This document shows positions 44,574 to 52,006 of a stretch of 64,000 nucleotides of DNA, in pieces. Location: positions 1 through 64,000 of the forward strand of contig CAYUVK010000001.1 of NCBI GenBank assembly GCA_964448105.1, given 5' to 3'. This DNA is from CAVQBP01 sp964448105. Lineage in GTDB: Bacteria > Bacteroidota > Ignavibacteria > Ignavibacteriales > Ignavibacteriaceae. Under the pieces are notes generated by a model that was not told the DNA's origin, did not search any database, and saw nothing but the letters and a program-made list of their open reading frames with translations. The translations under genes and the position numbers were made by a program. Position 1 is the stretch's first letter. Each line of letters starts with the position of its first letter.

Positions 44574-46067
44574 ATGATACAACGTTTATCGTTTTTATTT
44601 TCTTTCATTTTCCTTTGTACGAATATTTATTATTCACAGAGTCAGGCCCAACTTACTATCTACCAGCAGGAACTGGGAAGTTATTTATTCATTGTTGAGC
44701 ATGAATTTCATTTACGATACGGGCTAGCATTCCCGCTGACTTTTAAACTTAACATTACTTCAGGAGTGACAGGTTTAATAGCAAAGGAAAAGCATTCTTC
44801 CAAAGATTTATGGGAAGTAATGTCTGAAAAACATAAAGATGATGTTTTTAATGACGTAGAAGCAGTAAGATTTGATTATGGTAATCGAAGTGCCTTTATT
44901 TCTGCCTCATTTAAGGATAACGACTCGTTATTCATTAAAATTTGTGATACCAATGGTAATGGTATTGAATCTAATTATGAAGGAATTACTAAATACTATG
45001 ATAACCGAAAGGCAGCTGTTACTATTACTGCTGATGATTGGCTTAATGGTTATAATGAATTTTTTCCTCCGTTATTAGATATCTTTCGTTCATATGGACT
45101 TTATGTTACAGTTGGAGTGGTAACTAAGTACTTAGCTTTGTCTACATGGAATGAAATACAAGATGAACTAGATAAGGGTTATGTTGAAGTTTCGTCGCAT
45201 AGTAGGACACATCCTTTCATTCCATATTCTGATCCATATGGCGAAGTTTTCGGGTCAGTAAATGATATTATTAGAAATCTTAATTTGCCGGGATACTTTA
45301 ATGTTAACAATAAAGAATATGTTTATGTTTGGATAGCCCCATCCGGTGAATATGATTCCACAGTAGATTCATTGCTTGGACTTTCTAGCTATCTTGCCGC
45401 ACGGCTTTATGAAAATCTTCCTCCTGATACACCGAGAGTATATTTCTATGGCGATTCAACATTTAGTAATTGGAACATTACTACTAATCATTTTGCACCA
45501 TTCCTCCCAACCGTTGAAATAGGAGCACCTTCATGGGGCGGGGGTGATACAAGTCTTGTTTCATTAAACAGACTTTTTGATTTAGTAGTTGCAAACAGAG
45601 GTATATATCATCTCATGTGGCATCCGCAAGTTATTTATGATGATCAAAACAAACCATATTTATTAAATCATCTTAGTCATATTAGTTCTCATCCAGATCT
45701 GTGGTATGTTAATCTCGGACCACTATATCTTTATCATATGATGCAGGAAGTTAACAGTTCAGCAGTTACTAGTATTCGTGAACAAACAGTTGATCATTTA
45801 TCTGAATCATATAGACTTGAACAAAATTATCCTAATCCATTTAATCCTTTTACAACAATTAGCTTTGAGCTGTCAAATGATGTATTTGTAAATATTATAG
45901 TTTACAACATTCTCAGTGAGAAGGTCACAACGCTTGTAAACAGTAACATGAAAAAGGGAAATCATAAGATTAATTTTAACTCAAGCAAGTTAACGAGCGG
46001 TATATATGTTTACCAATTAACTGCCGGTAGTGAAGTACTTACAAAAAAGATGGTCATACTAAAATAG
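44574..46067 (+). CDS. NodB-type polysaccharide deacetylase (CE4-like), T9SS-secreted
   Basis: 497 aa with an AAGGGGG SD and a signal peptide to about residue 25. A beta-rich N-terminal domain (about 27-145) precedes a NodB fold: VTITADDWLNGY (D154, D155; first metal motif), SSHSRTHPF (H209, H213; second motif), and a later MWHPQ histidine. CE4 enzymes remove N- or O-acetyl groups from chitin, peptidoglycan or PNAG; between GH135-like and GH114 genes the most probable substrate is N-acetylgalactosamine in an alpha-1,4 polymer. A canonical T9SS domain (YRLEQNYPNPFNPFTTISF...) closes the protein, so it acts at or beyond the cell surface. Confidence 0.8.
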   Translation: MIQRLSFLFSFIFLCTNIYYSQSQAQLTIYQQELGSYLFIVEHEFHLRYGLAFPLTFKLNITSGVTGLIAKEKHSSKDLWEVMSEKHKDDVFNDVEAVRFDYGNRSAFISASFKDNDSLFIKICDTNGNGIESNYEGITKYYDNRKAAVTITADDWLNGYNEFFPPLLDIFRSYGLYVTVGVVTKYLALSTWNEIQDELDKGYVEVSSHSRTHPFIPYSDPYGEVFGSVNDIIRNLNLPGYFNVNNKEYVYVWIAPSGEYDSTVDSLLGLSSYLAARLYENLPPDTPRVYFYGDSTFSNWNITTNHFAPFLPTVEIGAPSWGGGDTSLVSLNRLFDLVVANRGIYHLMWHPQVIYDDQNKPYLLNHLSHISSHPDLWYVNLGPLYLYHMMQEVNSSAVTSIREQTVDHLSESYRLEQNYPNPFNPFTTISFELSNDVFVNIIVYNILSEKVTTLVNSNMKKGNHKINFNSSKLTSGIYVYQLTAGSEVLTKKMVILK

Positions 46068-46136
46068 TATGAAATAAAAAGGGAATTGAGTTATCAGACT
46101 AATTAATTGTTTACAGATAAATAGAAGAATAACATT

Positions 46137-48218
46137 ATGAAAATAATAAGTTACATTTCTTTATTGCTACTTTTGAATGCATACTCAGTCAATGCACAAG
46201 CGAATAACTGGTTGGAAATTATTAAAGAAACAAAAGTCGCAGTTAAATATTTTTCTCCCATCAAATCTGAATCCTTTTCAATAATTAATGTTAAAGACAC
46301 ACAAGAAAATGAACTTTGCTTTATCAAAGAGTTTTCTGATGAAGATATAAATGTGAAACTAACATTTAAGAAGTATAATTCTCACCTTGAATTATTCGGA
46401 GAGGTGCAAAATCTTGAGAAAGAGGATTTATGTTTAACCTTGAAATTAATTTTCCCACTCACAGGTATTAAAAATATTGTTTGGAGTTATGATCTGGACA
46501 GTTCAATAACTGTAAAAAGTAACAATAAAATATATAGCAACTTTGTAGATGCTAAAACAATAATACCTCCTGCAGGAGCTTTTAATACAGATAGTACTAG
46601 TAATGGTGGTTATGGGGATAAAGTTGGTACCGGTCACATGTCTTTTTTCCCGTTAGCTTCAATATTGTCTGATAAAGGCGGATTAGGATGGGGAGTTGGA
46701 ATGGGAATCCCGGTTGTTTTCAGATTATCATATGATTCAGAACTGGGGATGATATCTGAATTTGATTTCGCTGTTTCAAAAGAAACAAAAAAATTTCCAA
46801 ACAGAGCTTTCTTTAAATTGCTTCTTTTTGAATTTGATCCTGTGTGGAAAATGCGTTCTGCTCTGGAAAAATATTATCAGCTACAGCCGGAATATTTTAA
46901 GAGAAGAGTTACACAGGAAGGAATATGGCTTCCCTTTGCACCTTTGTATAAAATTGAGGGATGGAAAGATTTTGGGTTCGCATTTCATGAAACTAATTGG
47001 CGTTCTAATGATAACGGTTTAACTCCTTCGGTATCATCTATTGAGGCAGGAAAGTTAGCTAATATTCTAACTTTTCAATATACAGAACCCTGGGAAGAAG
47101 AGATCCCGATACCAAAACTTGATTTAACTTATGAAGAAGTTGTCAGTAAAGATATTGTCTCCCAAGATCATTCACAATATATAGAAACTAGTGCAGCTTT
47201 AGATAAAGAAAATAAATTGATAACACGAAAACTTGAAACTCCCTGGTTTCCAACTGGCTGGGCAGTAAGCGTTAATACAAATACGGATCCTGATATTAAA
47301 GGATTTAATAGATTTGATTACGTTACCAAAACTGAAATAAATCCTGCAATTGAAATGAATGTTGACGGGATATATTTTGATTGTTTGGAATGGAACTGGC
47401 AATATGATATGAATTATAATAGGAAGCATTTTGAATATACCGATTATCCTTTAACATTTTCTTCTTCTTTAAAAAAACCGAGACCGGTAATCTGGTGCTA
47501 TTCTTCAGATTATGAGTTTATTAATAAAATAGCAGACGAAATGCATAAGAAAGGGAAATTAGTGATGGGGAATTCATTCTACTGGATACCATTCTCCGCA
47601 GGTAAACTGGATTTATTTGGTTCTGAATTAAACTGGTATGATAGTGTCGATACCAGGTTAACAAGATTACAATTTCTACGCGCAATGGCATTTCAGAAAC
47701 CAGCAGTTTTTTTATTGAATGTAGGATTAGGCGATAAAGCCTTTACCCAACCCCCTTATGATGGATATAGAATATATTTTGAAAAAATGTTGTTTTATGG
47801 TTTCTTTCCTTCATTCTTTAGTGAAGATGCTTCCAATAATATTTATTGGGAAGATTCTGTAAAATATAATGTAGGAAGACCATTCTTTAAAAAATATATC
47901 CCCTTGATAAAAGAAATTGCTCAGGCAGGGTGGCAACCAATTCCATATGCAAGAATAAATAACAAGGAGATAAAATTAGAGAGGTTCACGAATAAAGATA
48001 GCAATAGCGTCTATTTTACATTGTATAACTCAAATGCTAAAGACATCCAGTCAACAGTAACTTTCAATCTAAAAGATTTAAAAATTAATAAGGTTTTAAG
48101 TATTGATGAAATGATTGGAAAGAAAAAAATTAAATATGAGAAAAGTGACCATTCGATTCGGATCAAGTTAAAGGTGAACGGAAGGTCAGCTTCTTTACTT
48201 AGAGTCAACAAGCAGTAA
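46137..48218 (+). CDS. Secreted putative glycoside hydrolase, family not recognised
   Basis: 693 aa with a signal peptide (cleavage near VNA-QAN). The first 250 residues are beta-rich, then a barrel-like part follows with GIWLPFAPLYKIEGWKDFGFAFHE and NVDGIYFDCLEWNW; D410, D415 and E418 in the latter are good candidates for catalytic or binding acids, since the xDGxxxD pattern resembles the nucleophile strand of GH-D/GH129/GH101-type barrels. A short beta C-terminal domain completes it. No T9SS tag. It lies between the deacetylase and GH114 and could be an exo-enzyme on alpha-linked (N-acetyl)galactosamine. I cannot name the family. Confidence 0.6.
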   Translation: MKIISYISLLLLLNAYSVNAQANNWLEIIKETKVAVKYFSPIKSESFSIINVKDTQENELCFIKEFSDEDINVKLTFKKYNSHLELFGEVQNLEKEDLCLTLKLIFPLTGIKNIVWSYDLDSSITVKSNNKIYSNFVDAKTIIPPAGAFNTDSTSNGGYGDKVGTGHMSFFPLASILSDKGGLGWGVGMGIPVVFRLSYDSELGMISEFDFAVSKETKKFPNRAFFKLLLFEFDPVWKMRSALEKYYQLQPEYFKRRVTQEGIWLPFAPLYKIEGWKDFGFAFHETNWRSNDNGLTPSVSSIEAGKLANILTFQYTEPWEEEIPIPKLDLTYEEVVSKDIVSQDHSQYIETSAALDKENKLITRKLETPWFPTGWAVSVNTNTDPDIKGFNRFDYVTKTEINPAIEMNVDGIYFDCLEWNWQYDMNYNRKHFEYTDYPLTFSSSLKKPRPVIWCYSSDYEFINKIADEMHKKGKLVMGNSFYWIPFSAGKLDLFGSELNWYDSVDTRLTRLQFLRAMAFQKPAVFLLNVGLGDKAFTQPPYDGYRIYFEKMLFYGFFPSFFSEDASNNIYWEDSVKYNVGRPFFKKYIPLIKEIAQAGWQPIPYARINNKEIKLERFTNKDSNSVYFTLYNSNAKDIQSTVTFNLKDLKINKVLSIDEMIGKKKIKYEKSDHSIRIKLKVNGRSASLLRVNKQ

Positions 48219-48299
48219 TAAAATTATATTGAATAATATATCTGGTGTTCCTAATATGAAAAAAATCTGCTAACATAAAAGAAAATACCCGGAGGCGAA

Positions 48300-50546
48300 A
48301 TGATAAGCAAAACTAAAGCTCAAAAATATTTTATAAGGATTATTGTCTTTATATGTTATTCAGTTTTATTTACCGGTTTTTCATATTCAAAAACAAATAG
48401 CACAACTGCACCTTTGGACAGCAGTTCAGATTATTTAGTATACTATGGCAGCTTTGATGATAATAAAGTTTTACAGGCGCAGTATTTTGATTTGATTATT
48501 GTTGATATAAACGGAATTACACCTGAACAAGTTGATGATATTAAAAATGGACTTGATAACATATCAGGAACTGATGACGATGTTACTGTAATAGGGTATA
48601 TAAGTATTGGTGAACAGGATGGAGTACTTATTACTGGGGATGGAACTGGTCCTGTTTATTGGAATGGTTCACAAATTATTCAGGAAAATAAGGGTTATGC
48701 TTCTTTCTATTTAGACGATAAAGATAAAAATGGAATGCCAGATCAAGACGGCATTTGGACTAGCTGGTATGTTAATGCCGGTGATTCTGCGTGGTGGGAA
48801 TTTAATAAACCTATTGCTGCAGATATTATTTCTACTCACCATTGTGATGGCTTATTTTTAGATTTAGTAGATACAGGCGGTCCGAACTCCTGGGGATTAC
48901 CTTACCAGTGGACAGCCGAGGGGATGATAAAATATATTGAATATTTACGACAAACTTATCCTGATAAATATCTCCTTGCAAATAGAGGAATATTTTATTT
49001 TGATCCTGGTATTACAACCCACTACAAATATGCAGATAGATATCGTCAAAATATTGATGGGTTAATGATAGAAAGTTACTATGCTACCTGGGATTGGGAT
49101 AAATCAATAGGTGTATATAACCCGGAACATCCCTCGCTTCGAGATCATTTTGCTCCCCTATTAAACACCCAGGCAAATAAATCAGATGGATTTGATATAT
49201 TCATTTTAGACTACATAGCATCAGGCCAATCAAATCATGATGCTCTTCTCGATACTGTTGTAAAAGTTTCGGAAAGAGATCAAGGCTGGCTGATTTCAGT
49301 TTCTCCTATACTTTTAGATACAATTCGTTTTGATGTTTTTAATCATCATATTGTTGATAATAATCCTCCAAGTTGGTCAAAAACTGTTGGCGCAAGCAAA
49401 TATAAATGGGAAAGTAATAATCTTATAATCTACTTTAATGAAGCAGAAGATCAAACTCCACCAGTTAAATATAATGTATATTTAAGTGAAACAGATATTG
49501 ATTTTTCATCGCCACCGCAGTTTAAAGATATTACGCCTTTGGCATCAGATGTTTCAGATTATAAAGTGGTAATAGAAAATCTTGACCCAAATAAAACATA
49601 TATGGTTGCTATAAGGGTACATGACAGTGACAGCCCTGAACATGAAGATGAGAATAGAAAAGTTTTACAGATTATACCGGGTGCAACACAGGAAATTAAA
49701 ATAGATGGTTACTTCGATGATTGGGTATCAAGTAACCAAATTGATAAATCCGGGAATGATATAGAACTTGAAGGAGATACCCTGGTTTCCAAATCCTGTG
49801 ATTTAATCGATCTTTGGTTTTCTGAAGATCAGGATAATTACTACTTTTCATTTTCTGTAGGGGACAAAATTACAGCTGATCCCTATTATTATCATGTCCT
49901 TATTGATGAAGATAACAATACATCAACAGGGTTCCATTCCAATGGATCCTATATAGGGATAGATTTAATGTGTGAGAACGGGTATTTATGGCGCTATAAT
50001 GGAACTAATGGAGAATGGTCTTGGGAGTATCTGGGACAAGTAGATTATGAAATAGGGAAATCAAACGATAAACAAGCAGAAATGGCTATACCGAAGAGTT
50101 ATTTAAATGGTAATTCATCATCAATTTCATTTATCTATCATATAGATAACGGCAATAGCGAAATAGATGATGATTATGCTCCTAATGATTACACACAGAG
50201 AGGATATCACAGTTCTGATTATACCAGTATACAAGAAACAACAGAACAACCAAAGAAATTCAAGATAAACAGCATTGCCTATCCTAATCCTTTTAACCCA
50301 TCGGTTGTATTAGAAATTAAATTCAATAGACCTATTTTTGATAATCTACAGGTAAGAATATATGATATAGCTGGAAGATTAGTAGATATGGAAATAGTTC
50401 GTGTTTATGGGCAGTCAGAGTTAAATTATACCTGGAATGCAGCAAACTCAATTAATCATGATTTATCGAGCGGTGTATATCTGTACAGAATTGATGGATT
50501 GAATACTCACATATACACCTCAGGTAAAATGGTATACTTGAAATAA
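48300..50546 (+). CDS. GH114 endo-alpha-1,4-polygalactosaminidase, T9SS-secreted
   Basis: 748 aa; GGAGG SD; signal segment about 10-30. Residues about 42-345 match GH114 (endo-alpha-1,4-polygalactosaminidase): YLVYYGSFDDNKVLQAQYFDLIIVD, VIGYISIGEQDG, HHCDGLFLDLVDT (D188) and NIDGLMIESYYATWDWD (E258), the two acids expected in the active site. A fibronectin-like domain (about 365-460) and a CBM9-like domain (KIDGYFDDWVSS, about 467-645) follow. The final segment (YPNPFNPSVVLEIKF...KMVYLK) is a divergent T9SS sorting domain. It closes the secretome cluster and converges on repressor 2. Confidence 0.85.
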   Translation: MISKTKAQKYFIRIIVFICYSVLFTGFSYSKTNSTTAPLDSSSDYLVYYGSFDDNKVLQAQYFDLIIVDINGITPEQVDDIKNGLDNISGTDDDVTVIGYISIGEQDGVLITGDGTGPVYWNGSQIIQENKGYASFYLDDKDKNGMPDQDGIWTSWYVNAGDSAWWEFNKPIAADIISTHHCDGLFLDLVDTGGPNSWGLPYQWTAEGMIKYIEYLRQTYPDKYLLANRGIFYFDPGITTHYKYADRYRQNIDGLMIESYYATWDWDKSIGVYNPEHPSLRDHFAPLLNTQANKSDGFDIFILDYIASGQSNHDALLDTVVKVSERDQGWLISVSPILLDTIRFDVFNHHIVDNNPPSWSKTVGASKYKWESNNLIIYFNEAEDQTPPVKYNVYLSETDIDFSSPPQFKDITPLASDVSDYKVVIENLDPNKTYMVAIRVHDSDSPEHEDENRKVLQIIPGATQEIKIDGYFDDWVSSNQIDKSGNDIELEGDTLVSKSCDLIDLWFSEDQDNYYFSFSVGDKITADPYYYHVLIDEDNNTSTGFHSNGSYIGIDLMCENGYLWRYNGTNGEWSWEYLGQVDYEIGKSNDKQAEMAIPKSYLNGNSSSISFIYHIDNGNSEIDDDYAPNDYTQRGYHSSDYTSIQETTEQPKKFKINSIAYPNPFNPSVVLEIKFNRPIFDNLQVRIYDIAGRLVDMEIVRVYGQSELNYTWNAANSINHDLSSGVYLYRIDGLNTHIYTSGKMVYLK

Positions 50547-50571
50547 TTTGCTTGAAGTAAATTGGCTTATA

Positions 50572-51375
50572 TCAATCAGCATCAGCCAAAATAACTTTTA
50601 CTCCGAAGGTTTGCAGATTTTTTAATTCTTCATCAGGAATCTTGGAATCGGTTATAACTACATTTACTGAATCTATCGGAGCAATTTTCGAAAAACTACG
50701 TTTCAGAAATTTACTTGAATCAGTTACAACAATAACTTCTTTTGAAATATCTATCATTAATTTATTTAAGTATGCGTCTTCAATATGCGTAGTCGAAATT
50801 CCATATTTAGAATCAATACCATTAACACCAAGGAATACTTTATCACAGTATAGGTTTTTAATATTATTTTCAGTCATTGGGCCCATAAAAGAAGAAGAAG
50901 AGGGTCTTAGGTTCCCGCCCAACATAACAAGTTTACTATTTCCATGGTTTAAAAGTTCACCGGCAATATTTAAAGCATTAGTTATTATAGTTAGGTTATT
51001 AATATTAATTAAATTGATAGCAACTTCGAGGGTTGTTGTTCCGGAATCTAAGAGAATAGTATCTCCTTCTCTAACTAATTGCGCAGCCTTTTTCCCGATT
51101 AGTTTTTTTTCTTTTAGGTGATGAGTTAACTCTTTATTTAGTTGATAATCGATTTTAACTCTTTGACTTTTTATGGCTCCACCACGTGTTCTAATTAATA
51201 AACCTTTTTCTTCTAGTTTGTAAAGATCGTTTCTAATAGTAACATCGCTTACTTTAAAAATAGGGCTCAAATCTGTAACGATAACTTTCTCTTGGTTTTC
51301 TAATATTTCTAAAATTTTTGCTCTTCGCTCAAGAGTTTTTCTACCTTCAGAAGAAAAATTATTAAAACGTGTCAT
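50572..51375 (-). CDS. DeoR/AgaR-family transcriptional repressor 2
   Basis: 267 aa, the same length as repressor 1 and similar throughout. HTH at about 18-72 (VIVTDLSPIFKVSDVTIRNDLYKLEEKGLLIRTRGG); sensor domain with DSGTTTLEVAINL, MLGGNLRPSSSS, DKVFLGVNGIDSKYGISTTHIEDAYLNKLMI. The effector-pocket motifs are nearly the same as in repressor 1, so both probably read the same or closely related sugar phosphates. It is divergent from TonB receptor 2, whose promoter region lies between them, and its 3' end converges on the GH114 gene with 25 bases between. Confidence 0.9.
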   Translation of the reverse strand: MTRFNNFSSEGRKTLERRAKILEILENQEKVIVTDLSPIFKVSDVTIRNDLYKLEEKGLLIRTRGGAIKSQRVKIDYQLNKELTHHLKEKKLIGKKAAQLVREGDTILLDSGTTTLEVAINLININNLTIITNALNIAGELLNHGNSKLVMLGGNLRPSSSSFMGPMTENNIKNLYCDKVFLGVNGIDSKYGISTTHIEDAYLNKLMIDISKEVIVVTDSSKFLKRSFSKIAPIDSVNVVITDSKIPDEELKNLQTFGVKVILADAD

Positions 51376-52006
51376 ATATAATATTGTTTATAATTCTTAT
51401 ATAAAGATACTAAATTCTGATTAATAAAAAAAAATGGAAAGATATCTAAGCAAAACCTTGTGATTATTATAAATTAAAAAGCTTAAAAAAATACTTGACA
51501 AGATAATACAAGTTATTTATTTTAAAACAAAAAGAAATAATAAGATATTTCTTTTTGCAATAAAAAAATTAATAAGTAGAAGCAGATCAATAGAAAATGA
51601 GTAGTAAAAAACTAAAGCCGAACTATTGAGAATATTTATGGTTTTAAAAAACTTTACAAATCATTTCTTTTGGATTAATATTTTTGTTAATATAAGATTT
51701 ATATACACTACTCTGGCGGACTAAAAATGTAAGAAGGGGAGGGAATCCTTTAAATAAAGAAATAGCAAGTTTAATTTTAAGAAATGCTTAATTATTTAGA
51801 TGATAAACAAATATACTAATTTTATTAAAGCTATAAAATTTATTTATGGAACAAGTATTAAATATGTTTGCTGTTGCAAGTGGCTAGTTGCATAGTTTAT
51901 TTCCCGCTGCTAATTGAATAAGTATTGAAGAAAAATTGAAACTTTAGCACTGTAGCTGTGTTTGAATAAAATAAAAATAATATAAAATTACAAAAATGGA
52001 GGTAAA
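51376..52006. other. Divergent control region between repressor 2 and TonB receptor 2
   Basis: 631 AT-rich bases with no credible gene. It contains the third copy of the shared promoter at 51495-51523, directly followed by AAAACAAAAAGAAA (51524-51537), whose complement recalls the TTTC units of AgaR-type operators. The predicted leader of about 475 bases to the receptor ATG is long and unexplained; I see no known riboswitch, and no RNA gene. Confidence 0.5.
51495..51523 (+). promoter_or_regulatory. Promoter of the TonB receptor 2 operon
   Basis: TTGACA (51495-51500), 17-base spacer, TATTTT (51518-51523). The sequence around the -35 (AATACTTGACAAG) is identical to that of the promoter at 28232, which argues for common control. 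Confidence 0.6.

Noticed and set aside
25793..51537. A firm AgaR operator consensus
   Set aside because: CTTT/AAAG-rich tracts occur near all three promoters, but in such AT-rich DNA I cannot align them into one convincing site by eye, so no operator is annotated.
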